A stretch of 64,000 nucleotides of DNA, from the NCBI GenBank assembly GCA_049724395.1, contig JAUGWO010000049.1:62001-126000 (forward strand), given 5' to 3'. This DNA is from Spongospora subterranea f. sp. subterranea. Its lineage: Eukaryota > Endomyxa: Phytomyxea > Phytomyxea > Plasmodiophorida. Positions 47,439 through 58,737 of this stretch are shown in pieces (within the stretch, counting starts at the first letter, position 1; each line of letters opens with the position of its first letter). The position numbers and the translations under genes were made by a program. The notes under the pieces are model-generated. The model searched no databases. It was not told the DNA's origin and saw nothing but the letters and a program-made list of their open reading frames with translations.

Positions 47439-47542
47439 ATACCCTCAATAGACAGGTCTGTCCATACAGTGCCCTATGCTGTCATTACTGGTCATTATCA
47501 ATTACTCTGATATTGGTTCGCAACAATTTTCAATCCTCAATT

Positions 47543-49832
47543 ATGAAAACTACATCACACAATATTATCGGGGTCTTCGCGCTATATTTGATGTGTGTGG
47601 TTGAATCTGGACGCACTCCTGCGAAGTGTAATCAATATTCCCCAAATAATCCTACATTGTATCACGGCCGCATCGATGAGTAAGAACCCAATTCCATCGA
47701 CGATTTATCATAGAGAGTAATGATTGGTTTTTCAGAATTGGTGGATCGGTCGAAAATGTAATTCCCATTTGGATGATTCAAAGAAATCTCAACGAGTTAA
47801 CCTGAACATTAGTGCCTTGGAGAGGAGTCAGAGGATGGATCGTGTGGTCCTGACAATGATGGATCATTTTGCCCAATTGGCTCGTGCTGTAGCAAAGAGG
47901 GCTGGTAATAATGGCATGAACAGGGTCATCATAGATATCGTTATGAATACATTATTTCAGGTGCGGTACCACTGAAGAACACTGTAATCAGGAGTCGGTT
48001 TGCCCTCGATTCGACCCACAGTTTTATGTTGAGTCTAAAGGAGCCTGTAAAGCCCGATACTACGATGTTGTTGATGCTTGGGTCGGGGGTTCTAGCTCCA
48101 ATGTATTGTACTTGAAAGACCACTCTCTTGGTCGATATCCTCTTATTACGATATGATAGTGTAATGGTGAACAACAACCAGGTGGCAAGTGTGGGCCACA
48201 CAATAGCAATGGTCGGTGCCGGCCTGGAGAATGCTGCAGTGTTCATGGATTGTAAGTTTCATGTTTAGTTGAAAGTGAAATTGATTTATTTGCGAATTGA
48301 CCCATTCGTCTTGACAGCTGCGGGACGTCAAAAGACTATTGTTCAATCGCATCGCAATGTCCTCCAAAATCAAAACCCGGTGATGTTGGTGGATCGTCGA
48401 TGAATGTAATTTTGCATTTGGTGTAAACGAAAAGAGTCCAATATGTTAACCTGACTATCAGTGCCTTGGAGAGTTTGCAGTGGATGGAAGGTGTGGTCCC
48501 AAGCATCATGGATCATTTTGTCCAGTTGGAGCTTGCTGTAGCAAAGAGGGATGGTAATCTTAACGTGGATAGTCTCATAGTATATATCATTTATGAAATA
48601 TAATATTTCAGGTGCGGAACCACTGATAAACACTGTAATAAGCAGACGGTGTGCCCTGCGTTCAACCCTGCGACATATGTTAAGTTGAGAGGTGCTCGTA
48701 AAGCTCAATTTTACGATGTTGTTGCTGCTTGGGTCGGGGGTTCTCGCGCCAATGTATTGTGCTACTGAGAAGACCCTCGTATTTGATATCCCTTATAATG
48801 TGACATTATAGTGTAATGGTAAACGACAACCGGAAGGGAAGTGTGGCCCAAACCATAACAATGGTCGTTGCACGGATGGAGAATGCTGCAGTGTTCATGG
48901 ATAGTAAGTTCTTAGAGTAATATTATTGTCAAGTATATGGTTGACCATCTAACTTGACAGCTGTGGGACGTCAAAAGATTATTGCTCGATTGCATCACGA
49001 TGCCCGCCTAAAGCAGAATTCGGCGGTTTTGGTGGATCGGCCCGCAATGTATTTCCCGTTGTACTCATTAGGAGTCCACCATGTTGACCTGAATATTAGT
49101 GCCTGGGAGAGCCCTCAGTTCATGGCACTTGTGGTCCCATGCATCATGGAACATTTTGCCCTGTTGGATACTGCTGTAGCAAATATGGATGGTAATATTG
49201 ACATGATCGTTCTCATCAAAATATCGTCTGAAAACAGTATTTCAGGTGCGGCAACAGCGATGAACACTGCAATGAGGAGTCGGCTTGCCCTCCATTCGAC
49301 CCAGCGAAATATTTCGAGTTGGGAGGAGCTCGTAAAGCTCAATATTTTGATGTCGTAAAAGCTTGGGTCGGGGGTTCTGTAGAAAATGTAATTTCCATTA
49401 TGAGAAACCTAACGTTTAATACTTTTCTCAATTTTAATGTTTAGTGTAGCGGGAAACCGCAACCGGATGGGAAGTGTGGTCCAAATAATAACAATGGTCG
49501 TTGCCAGCCCGGAGAATGCTGCAGTGCTTATGGATTGTAAGTACAAAGTAAAATTATTGTCAGTGAATGACTGGCCGTTCATTTTGACAGCTGCGGAAAG
49601 TCAAACGATTATTGCTCAATCGCGTCGCAATGCCCACCTGAATCAAAGATTGGTGGTGGGTCTCTTAAGAAACAGCAAGATGGAAAGTGTGGTGTTAGTC
49701 GTGTTAAACATGAGTTCGGGCGCTGTGAATCAGGAGAGTGTTGCAGTATACATGAATAGTATTTGTTTATTCGTTGACAGTTGCAAGCCCTTCATTCGAC
49801 GCGGCAACGCCTTCTGTTCAGCAATAATTTGA
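47543..49832 (+). CDS. Secreted protein with six complete CBM18 modules and a partial seventh
   Basis: Third member of the CBM18 family, on the plus strand. Exon 1 (47,543-47,679) encodes a signal peptide (MKTTSHNIIGVFALYLMCVV). A micro-exon at about 47,732-47,754 reads IGGSVEN. Modules begin near 47,811, 48,159, 48,462, 48,812, 49,102 and 49,446, again alternating type I (CLGEESEDGSCGP, CCSKEG) and type II (CNGEQQPGGKCGP, ECCSVHG), each split by an intron before CGTS or CGTT. Module six runs without an intron into a seventh start (DGKCGVSRVKHEFGRCESGE, then CCSIHE) with TAG. A GT..AG interval of only 22 nt there would continue into CKPFIRRGNAFCSAII and TGA at 49,832, so the real C-terminus is unsure. 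Modules are clean, so it is probably functional. Confidence 0.83.
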
Positions 49833-51655
49833 TATATCACTTACAATATATATGATTTTCTTTTCAGTCAGTGTTTTGATAAATAACAAACAGCATTTCA
49901 CTTGTTTCAGGCCATTTATTCCTGAGGTTGCCTGAAATCTATTGAACCTTTGTCTTTGATCTTATATACCTAAAACAAACAATGGTCAGATTTGCAGTCT
50001 CTCAACGCAAATGCCGGAGCTGGCGTTAATCGCAATACTGTGGCAATGTATCCTGGAATCTTATCATCACCAAATGCAAATTTTAGTAGCGGTCGATGAT
50101 TTGTTTTTGTCGGGAAATGTCTCATCATAATTTCCGTAATAACTCATCAATCGCGTTCCCATTGGCAATGTGCTGATATGGCGTCATTTCAATATGTCAC
50201 ACACTTCTTCATCAGAGCAAGTCCACATTAACAGCAAACGAGGCAGTCACCGCCGCGACGAGAACGCCTCCGTGAAGGCGCTGTTTCGCAAAGTAGTTCC
50301 TCAGAAAACGGCAGGCACAAAACGACACCGTACCCCATCCGCATCTCGATGCAAGTTGTAGGACAAAGAGGCAAGCTTCCCTCATGTATCGAGTGTGCGA
50401 AACTGTTCGATCGTGAAAAACGACGCGTTGTGCACCGGTACATCACAAAGCTGACCTATCTGCTTATACATATGGTGTATGTAGCGGATGTTGCCAGATG
50501 TCGTCCAGGATGGGATACGTGGATTTCAAGCGGTGCTGTTCTATCATACAGCAAATCAGTGTCTACAGTGACTCACAGAACAGCAGATGCTTGTTCAGTT
50601 GTTCTTCCTGAACTGACAACCTTGCTAAACAATAAGCAACAATGATATATCCCTATTTAAACGTTGGCAGTGTAATCGCAAGCTCGGACAGATTGTATTC
50701 TGCTGATCTGACACCACTCTAGAATTTGGGCAGACCACATATCGCGTTGGACAACAGGGCATGACGCAAACTGCCCGGGCTGGCGAATTCACTGCCAACG
50801 TACATACATGTATTAATGTTCTTGATGGTTTAGTAAAGTCATCAGCTCGGGCATAACAAGCATCTGCCGACTTATGTTGCCGGGCATGCCCTGCTACGCG
50901 TGTTAGGACCGCAGCGCCGAAGCGGTTAAACGATTTCGTGACGGTTTCATTTCATGAATTGGTAAGGGTCATTTCTATGCGCCAAAACTGAGTTGACGGC
51001 TTCTTCCCGCCAGAGTTGTTTTTTTTTAGAAAAAACATGGTGTGCATATTTACTTTACTCCTCACGCATACATGATTGTCGGAAAACCTGACTCCAACGG
51101 AAAAATTGCCGATAGCGTTTTGAGAAGGTGAATGTTGAGAAATGTGATAATGAGGTTCATGTCAACAACACCCGCTACCAGTACCCTGTACTGGTATGTA
51201 TTGATGCTCATGGGCAATATGCGTACGACATTCTGACCAAAGGTGGTCAAAATGAACGTCATCCAAGGCAAATCGCTGTAATCGGTCAAGCGATGATGCG
51301 TTGTATATTTTCTCGACAAATGCGCCCAACCATTGCCATACGCGAACTGTATATAAAGAGATGATGACGATTTGTGCTCTGATGGTCAATATGTGACGCT
51401 CTGGCAGGCATCGTTGAATTGAGTATGCGTGAAATTGTTCATCAAAACGTTCGCTCTCAGATGTACAACAAGACTCCTCTTCAGTATTATAGGTATGTTG
51501 ACACTTGCCGATATTCCGTTGATGACCAGTCAATCCAGAATGACGTCAACAGGATCCAGAATGACCGAGTTCGGCTGGGGAATCCAGAACTCGCATGAGA
51601 CATTCAATTGGAATCAACACCGCTTCCACGACAGAAGGATTTCCATCAAACAGGA
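49833..51655. other. Intergenic with weak open frames
   Basis: No gene is recognised. At 50,170-50,361 and 50,349-50,645 two plus-strand frames (63 and 98 codons) overlap in different phases and show a basic first half; they could be two exons of a small gene, but no splice junction is convincing. The stretch from 50,650 to 51,600 contains only short frames. Confidence 0.35.
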
Positions 51656-52242
51656 ATGAGCGATTCACCGCAGCCGATCGTGTCCATATCCGTCGTCGAC
51701 GCCTTCAAGGTTGTTGATTTGCATGGGAGGGATCACGTCGTTTATAACGTTCAGATCCGGTCATCGAACTTGAATCAAATTGTGGCGAAAAAGTATAGTG
51801 AGTTCAAGCAGTTCGACACGGTTTGGCGAACGAAGTTCAGTCATCGCATTGGCCTGAACATTGTTTGTCGACGGTTGAGTTGACTTGCGGCTTTAGGTGT
51901 CGATCGGTGGATTTCGTCTTCCCCGCCAAGGAATGGATCAAGAAAAATTCCCCTCGAGTAATCGCCGAACGGGTTGTTCTTCTCGAGAAGTACTTGAACG
52001 GGATCTTGGGCGTGTTCTCTATTCTGCCTTATCTAAGCCGGTTCCTTGGCATCCCAGTTCGGTTGCTCAGTCCAGTCAAGCCGATTAGATCGCAAAAAAG
52101 TTCGCGATCCTCATTTTCCGCGGTTGCGGCTGACGATCGTGATCCAGTCTGGGAGAAAACTAATTCGCAATGGAATCCGATCGATTCGCTTCGCCGCCGT
52201 TTACGAACCGTTGATAATGCAATGTCCCGAATGACTTTCTAG
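51656..52242 (+). CDS. PX-domain protein (phosphoinositide-binding), with one apparent frame break
   Basis: PX domains bind phosphoinositides on endosomal membranes. Seen: ISVVDAFKVVDLHGRDHVVY, then IRSSNLNQIVAKKYSEFKQF, VWRTKFSHRIGLN, then in another frame FRCRSVDFVFPAKEWIKK, NSPRVIAERVVLLEKYLNG and a Ser-rich tail. Between GLN and FRCRS (about 51,860-51,895) the frame shifts. The only GT..AG interval that keeps the frame is about 23 nt, far shorter than other introns here. The related pseudogene at 22.66 kb reads through this point in one frame. The gene may be damaged, may have a tiny intron, or may carry a sequence error. It ends at TAG 52,242. Confidence 0.7.
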
Positions 52243-52449
52243 CTGGTCATCTGACGATAATTCCGCAAATTGTAAATAATATTTCTGAAATAAATACTCT
52301 CGATGTAAGCGGTACTAACATCGTATTCGCCATAATTTGAAGGTACCGGTTTACCTCTTAATAATCTCTAACGTACATCGTGTTCTGAACAGTTATTAAA
52401 ATGTATGTCGAATGGATTAAAAGTTATTATTTTCGGTTGAACCTGACAC

Positions 52450-54050
52450 TCAGGATGATCGAACAGGGGTAGGCGACCTACCTCGAGACCAGGAACGAGA
52501 CCTTGATGCTCTTTTGCGATGACGTTCATTTGATCTCGACCTTGAAGTCCTCCTGTAGCGACGATCATCATAACGGGATGATGCATTATTGACTTCCCGC
52601 ACCCTCTCACGGGAGATGGACCTTTCTTTACGAGAACCCTTTATTTCACTTCCTTGTAATTCTTCATAAAATCGATCTAAAATACGGCGTTCTTCGAATG
52701 CATCACCTCTGCTGCCTAGATGTACTCTTCTGGCCAAGACGGCGAAATCGAGCTGGTTCAATGGAGTATAAGGAGGGTTTTGGGAGCACGCCTTAACAAC
52801 TTCGCCCGGAAGAACTGGTGAAAGTTCAGCTACGTGAAGGGAGCATGGATAATTATCATCTAACCAATAAATGTGCTTGCTAGGACTGCATTTGGGGGCA
52901 ATTCGGGTAATGCTGCAGAATACGGCGGCGGTTCATGTCGCAAGCTGTCCGGCTTTTGTGCATGTGCATCTGTCTTGACGCTTTCGGAAATTTCATAGCA
53001 TAAAGCTTGGGAAACAATGGACCGTTGGCGCCAAAAGTTCAATAACAGATTCAACCTAAACATGTTCCATAAATGATGTTCTATTGAAACAGGTTCGGCA
53101 TACCTGTTTCCGGTTCGAGGGAGAGCTCATATAACTGATTCGCTGAACAATTTCGACGAGCTTTGAGCCGTATTCAGCTATGATCGGATGGGCTTCAGAG
53201 TTTGCCCCACTTTCAAACTTGGCGCGATGTAGGACTTCATTGATGAGGTATAACAGCGCCAACTTCCCAGGAAATTCTGTTGACGAGACTGAGAAACACA
53301 TTGAAATCATGACCCTGATTACCTTCGGGACTGCATCCAAACGACATCATCTGCATTTCAATTGCAGATACAGACAGCTGACAAGAAGAAGAATCGAATT
53401 GGAATTGCCAAAGCCAATCGACAGCATTCTTCACGGCGGCCTTGGTCACATCGATTGTCGACAGAATCTCTTTCCACTCATCTATCGGCAGCAATGGCTT
53501 CGTGGTTTTGACTGAAACCGGTACAGGAATCTGAGGAAGATCTTCACAACAGTTTTAAATTAAGTGTAGGTCGAGGATACGGTTGACGGTGGCGCAGAAT
53601 GCCAAGGCGGCGCTGGTGCGACCAACTTAGGGGAGGCAGATGGAGCTTGAGCTTGACTGTCGGATGAGCGAAGCACGCTCGACTGCTGACTAACGATCCA
53701 ACGATAGTATAAATTATCTGGTGAAGCGGCCTCAAAAAGAAATCGAAAATCTGGATTGAACCGTTGCTCTTGCATAATCATTGTTTCGAATTCGGGACCT
53801 AACCGACATCAACAGTAAGAATTTTAAAATTTGCTAGATAATGACTCCAAAGACCATTGCGGGCAGTATATGCTCCTAACCTCTCGATAGCGGTTCGCAC
53901 CTCTAAGTCTACAAATTAACGACAAATCAGATCGTGGCATTTTAGCAGACTCCGATCTCGGGAGTATGTACTTGCAGGTGGGACAGGGGCGAGGACGGGA
54001 CCCCCTGGCATCTTCGGAAGAGGATGCCTTGGGTCATGGCGGTTCCACAT
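52450..54050 (-). CDS. CHERP-like splicing-associated protein: SURP, CID and RS-rich tail
   Basis: CHERP and related U2-associated proteins help 3' splice site recognition and contact the RNA polymerase II CTD. Start at 54,050 (MWNRHDPRHPLPKMPGGPVL). An intron leads into EVRTAIERLGAYTARNG and, across a second intron, PEFETMIMQEQRFNPDFRFL, then YYRWIV: a SURP domain in the CHERP order. Next the CID: DEWKEILSTIDVTKAAVKNA near 53,480, KLALLYLINEVLHRAKFES near 53,260 and IIAEYGSKLVEIVQRISY near 53,170. The C-terminal part has LDRFYEELQG and then an Arg-Ser tail (SRSNERHRKRASRSRSWSRG). No RRM upstream and no G-patch is visible, so it is shorter than animal CHERP or SR140. It diverges from NAR1 over 218 bp. 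Confidence 0.85.
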
Positions 54051-54268
54051 TGACTGCAGCGACGACGAATATGAATGGACAATAATCGCTCTTATCCTGT
54101 TCCCACTGAGGTGTGTATGTATACATGACTCGGTGAGAGGCCACGCTCGACTGTATCAATGGGTCCGCTCACGGACTTGGTTCGAAAAGCGCCATCCCAA
54201 ATTCCAGCTCACATGGTTCTCGACAATTCTGGGTTAACCGAAGGTCCCGACATTTTTTTCTGGAGCTG
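54051..54268. promoter_or_regulatory. Short bidirectional promoter region (CHERP-like / NAR1)
   Basis: The two start codons face away from each other with only 218 bases between. Any promoters for both genes must lie here or overlap their 5' ends. No TATA box or other named element is obvious. Confidence 0.45.
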
Positions 54269-55725
54269 ATGTCGTTTAGTTCGTCGCTCCGCATCACGGA
54301 AATAGATGATTTCATCACACCGTCCCTTGAATGTATCAAGCCCATCCAACCGGCGTCAACTGCGTCGCAATCTGTCAAGGTAATCTGCATTGCGCGCCAG
54401 ATACGACTATGCGGTTTTGACGGTTGGTATGTGATCAGTTTGACCAGAGTTCGTCTTCGTTTTCCCAGTTGGCTCCATCATCACCAGATTCTCTGGGCCC
54501 TGCTAGAATCACCCTTAGCGATTGCCTAGCATGTAGTGGCTGCGTCACATCTGCAGAAACCGTCCTGGTCAATGCCCAGTCTGTTGACCGCCTGATCGAA
54601 TTCTTAACCGATTCTTCCAAAACATTTGTATATTCAGTATCTCCTCAGTCACTCGCATCTTTAGCTGCACATTTTCATTTGGATCTTGTCTCCACTGCCG
54701 AGCGCCTCACCACATTTCTCAAACTGCATTGCCGTGCTCACTATGTTTTTGATGCCGGAAATGGTTCCGGGATCTCTCTGATTGAGCAACGTAACGAATT
54801 TCTGACAAGGTATCGCCAGGCCAAATCGGTCCATTCCGGTCGTGATCAGCTGCCGTTATTGACCTCTGAATGCCCTGGATGGATTTGTTATGCCGAAAAA
54901 ACGCAGCCAGATTGTCTGCCGTATATTAGTACAGTTCGCAGCCCTCAGCAGATCATTGGAAAGGTGGTCAAACAGTATCTCGGTTTGAAAAACGTCGTCC
55001 ATGTCTGTATTATGCCCTGTTATGACAAGAAGCTCGAGGCGTCGAGACCGGAATTTGACGGCGACGTCGACATGGTGTTAGCTACTTCCGAGCTTCTCTC
55101 ATATATCAAGGAGAGAACCGACAGTTTATCCAATATTCACCCTGGAGATCTGGATGATAACCGAATTTTAGGGGTCGAAGACACACATCACGTCGTCCAT
55201 CTCGACGACCTTGGCGCTTCTGGTGGATATTCAGAGCATGTTTTCAGATATGCCTGTCGGGAATTGTTCAATGTTGACGTGTCCTCGCCCCTAATCTATA
55301 AGCAAGTTGGCCGCAACCCTGATTTCAGGGAGACGACTCTCGAGGTTAACGGCCAGGTCGTTCTTCGATTCGCCGCTGCCTATGGCTTTCGTAACATTCA
55401 AAACCTCGTTCGAAAAATCAAGTCTGGTTCGTGCCCGTACCATTTTGTGGAAGTCATGGCGTGCCCTTCTGGTTGTTTGAACGGTGGTGGACAAATTCAG
55501 TCGGCGGAATCGGGCATTAAAGCTCAGAGAGTTTTATTGGATCAAGTCTCTTCTATTTTTCGCCAAGCCGAATCTCATGATCCGACGGTTGGGCCTGTTC
55601 CCACAAGGTTCTACGACGATTGGATTGGCAGTGTCCCAGGTTCTGAACAGGCGTGTTCAGTAGTTCATACAACGTATCGCGCCATTGAGAAAAACCCCGA
55701 GCTGGGTATGTTAGAGAAATGGTGA
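54269..55725 (+). CDS. NAR1: NAR1 cytosolic iron-sulfur assembly factor (IOP1/NARFL family)
   Basis: Iron-only-hydrogenase-like protein of the CIA pathway, which passes Fe-S clusters to the CIA targeting complex. Exon 1 gives MSFSSSLRITEIDDFITPSL and ECIKP, holding the first cluster Cys. A 68-nt intron (54,380-54,447) follows. Then SDCLACSGCVTSAE supplies the other three Cys of the N-terminal cluster. The C-terminal cluster ligands are visible in LTSECPGWICYAEK, CIMPCYDKKLEA and MACPSGCLNGGGQ. The C-terminal LEKW matches the conserved aromatic end of the family. All eight cluster cysteines are present and the length (about 470 residues) is normal. It converges with SAF4, 69 bases apart. Confidence 0.95.
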
Positions 55726-55794
55726 TCAATTGCTGGCGTGTTTCAATCCGAAAAGTATGAAACTGTTAGTATAATTTAAATTGTAATATATTAG

Positions 55795-56921
55795 TCAGCC
55801 GGGATCAGAACCGGAACTCATATATCCGTCATCGACAATTGATGACGATGGAACCCCCCTATTGGCTTCTTTGTTTGACCTCCTTACAACCGTCGGCGTG
55901 ATTATTGAGCGCGACGTTGGCTTGGAACTTCTGAGAGTACGTATCTTGGTGATATCAATATTTCGTTTGAGCGCCACCTCTACGGCATGCATTTGCCCTT
56001 TGTAATCGCGGCCAGATGAAGCGCGGGTCGACCCATTTGATATGGGTATGCATGGGGCCAGAAACCTTGCATGGCCTCTCAACAATTTCCGCGATCGTTC
56101 AGATTGTCCTGATTTTCCAAACCAGACCTCAGACGCCTGCTTCTCATCTTCTTCACACCCTTTTGCTAATGGGAATGGTAGATAGTCTCGGTGAGCTTCT
56201 GCCGCTTCTTCGACGGCAGCTCTCTTAACTTCGCGAAACGACTTACGTAGCTTCCTAGTCGTCGAGTAATCATCCAGAAGTACAGATTGCTGCTCGATTA
56301 TACCCTGAATACGTTCAGCGTCAATTTCGGCTTGTTTCTTATGGGCTCCGCGAATATCGAGCGCAAACATCGGATCAGCGTCGACTTTCGCGCGAGTAAT
56401 ATCGTCCATGAACTCGATTGTTTCAGCTTCATTGGCATCATAATCTTCCACCTTTCGGCGACCACCGCTGGTCACGATGTACTCCGTGTTCTTGGGATCA
56501 GTTTGAATTTTGATCACGTTTGAGCATGATGCACATCTCATCGAAAATTCTAGTATTTTCGTTGTGAAATAATTTCCCACGACCTTTTTTTCGGCGTTGA
56601 AACGAACACCTAGTGAAGGCAGTCTTACAACAAAGTATCGCCATGGCAGTAAACAACACACCTTTGGCAATATGTCTCTCACATTTCCCACACCAAATAT
56701 TAAACGGCATCTCAAACCTGATCACAAGAATGCCCTTATCCAGCTTCCTGGCCCGGTCTCTAAGAGGGTGTTGCCCGACAAATTTGTTGATCGACCCTGA
56801 GCAAGCAAGGTTTGAGGAAAATTGAAGCTACCCAGTGAATTAGATCATGGCGTCAACGCTGACCTTTCGAGGGATCCCATGATGGTGGATAATACTTGTT
56901 GACTGCCTTCCTTTCCGCCAT
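55795..56921 (-). CDS. SAF4/CCDC130 (YJU2/CWC16 family) splicing factor
   Basis: CWC16 proteins sit in the spliceosome around the branching step. Start at 56,921: MAERKAVNKYYPPSWDPSK. An intron then joins GSINKFVGQHPLRDRARKLD, GILVIRFEMPFNIWCGKCER and HIAKG. A second intron precedes VRFNAEKKVVGNYFTTKILE, MRCASCSNVIKIQTDPKNTE and YIVTSGGRRKVEDYD. The two CxxC pairs (CGKC, CASC) are the zinc-binding signature of the family. The remaining part is a charged tail ending SSGSDPG at 55,797. Complete. The CCDC130/Saf4 branch fits better than YJU2 because of the MAERKAxNKYYPPxWDPSKG start. Confidence 0.92.
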
Positions 56922-57846
56922 TTTACAGCGTGTGTTTACAGCGACTAATTTCGCTCACAAGTATATTGGTCTCTGGTTCTGACAGGGGAATGGGCGAGGA
57001 TGGCTTCAGGCCGCTGCAGGCCTTAATGATCGACCTGTGCGAGCATGGCCGGCGTTGAGGCCGTCGCAGCGCATGATATTGCGTAGGCTGTAAGGTGCAA
57101 CCCAGTGTATCTGTGGCCAAACTGTGGACTGTGGTGTACACCGTAGACCAAAAGAGCACAAAAATGGAAATGACTCACAAAAATTTTCACATCATCTCAA
57201 CGTCAAGAGACAAACTATTAAGACCCTTTTCTAGCTATGAAGCCTGCCCCGATTGTTTTATCAGTATGGTTGCAGATTCTCTCGTAAAATCCAAACACAG
57301 CGAACATCAGGCATCTCAATCCCGCAAAACCTGCTTCGCCATGGTCATTCCATGTGCGCAACTAGGGTTATAAATGTGTAACTTGGTTTGCTTTATGGAA
57401 AAATTCTTCATCAAATCTGTGGGTCCGTCTTTGTAGGAGGTTATGGAACTTCTGCCATTAGCTGGCGCCTTTGAAATGACCAACCGACTTTGCTCAGACA
57501 CTGCCAATGATATGGTAAAGCTCAAAGCATGTTCCTGTTGCTGTGTATCAATATGGTTCGCAGTTTCTCACGAAAGATGTTTGCGACATTATTTCCTAGC
57601 TAGAAAAGTTAATGCTAATCGAGTTGTCAACAGCCCATGCGAATGAGACCTTTCTGTTGCAACGAACGTGTAAACGGATCTCGATGCCTTTGTTCTCGCA
57701 TATCGTCGACGACGAAAAAAAATAGCTCACATTTACTCAATCGTTTACTGTACGTTAAAATTTCTGGCTGGTGCTATTTCAACGACTTGAAGAATTATGG
57801 CAAAATATGTTAGGTGGAAGGCAGGCTCAAAAGCCGCAGCCTCTAA
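56922..57846. other. Intergenic, no gene seen
   Basis: Only short open frames on either strand. Two stretches near 57,260-57,300 and 57,545-57,585 resemble each other loosely (GTTGCAGATTCTCTCGTAAAA and GTTCGCAGTTTCTCACGAAAG), suggesting an old local duplication. No transposon ends are visible here. Confidence 0.4.
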
Positions 57847-58540
57847 GAGCATCTCCACCGCGCAACGGCAAACTCCCCGGCAAAAAGATGTTAAACGGGT
57901 TCAAAAATAGCCTCCGGTAAAATAGTTATGTCCCCCGTCAAACGGTTCCCCACCCCGCGGTCAATTTGAACGGTAAACGGCAAAACGAATTTTCGAGCTG
58001 ACAATGATGGAAAACGATGACAGCGCTTTTGGGCTAATCTGGCAAGACGAAATGGAGGATGACACCATTGCCCAGTTTGTAATGATCCTGGGTCAGCATG
58101 CGGCTTCTGCATTGACTATGAATCCATCAATATCCAATCATGGAGGATCACATATTGACGGTCACCAAACTTGCCCCGAAATTTTGCCATGAAAGGATTT
58201 ACAAAGACTATTTTTGCGCAAATCCAGTTTACCCTGCCCACCTCTTCCGACGACGGTTTCGTATGAGGCGAGAATTGTTTGATGTAATACATGATGGCGT
58301 AGTCGAAAGAGACGATTATTTTTAGCAGAAAGCTGATGCTCTTGGCAGTTTGGGATTGTCATCACTGCAAAAAGTTACGGCAGCTTTGCCTGGTCTTTGT
58401 TAGCTGAGTTGCCATTGCCATGATTCTGCTCACGCAACAGCACCTACCAAAACGAATTTGCCGTTGGAGGCAACCCCCGGGGTAAAACCCACGGCAAAAT
58501 GCCGGGAAAGTGCGTTTACCGTTGCGCGGTGGAGATGCTC
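57847..58540 (+). mobile_element. PIF/Harbinger-type DNA transposon derivative with terminal repeats and TAA duplication
   Basis: The element starts GAGCATCTCCACCGCGCAAC and ends in its exact complement; the inverted repeat is about 22 bp perfect, then similar. It is flanked on both sides by TAA (57,844-57,846 and 58,541-58,543), the 3-bp target duplication typical of PIF/Harbinger. Inside, plus-strand frames near 58,140-58,325 give CHERIYKDYFCANPVYPAHL, then FRRRFRMRRELFDVIHDG, the N-terminal part of a plant-type Harbinger nuclease, and LGLSS shortly after a stop. The DDE core is missing. At 694 bp it is a non-autonomous derivative that kept part of the coding region. Confidence 0.88.
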
Positions 58541-58737
58541 TAAATAACGCTTTTCATTTAAATTTGATACTTAACTGACACAAAAATTCACAAATATAAC
58601 TACGAGTATGAGGAAACAGGCCGGGCCACATCGTCTACCTAGAAAATAGAATTGTGACAAAACGCGGTTCTCAGATTTGCCTTTTATAACTCAATAACCA
58701 CTTGTTGGATCAAATCCTGTATAATATAGAAACAACT

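Larger units (their letters stand above)
46294..47542. other. Intergenic region upstream of the plus-strand CBM18 gene
   Basis: No gene is recognised. It holds a two-copy direct repeat (46,879-46,965), a pyrimidine-rich stretch at about 47,180-47,410 with CCCCACATCCAT and CCCCATCT repeated, and a perfect hairpin at 47,411-47,438. The pyrimidine-rich part mirrors the purine-rich (opposite-strand) DNA upstream of the minus-strand CBM18 copies. Confidence 0.5.

Noticed and set aside
47770-47975. Open frame reading VNLNISALERSQRMDRVVLT
   Set aside because: It is a different frame of the type I CBM18 exon; the frame giving CLGEESEDGSCGP has the conserved cysteines.
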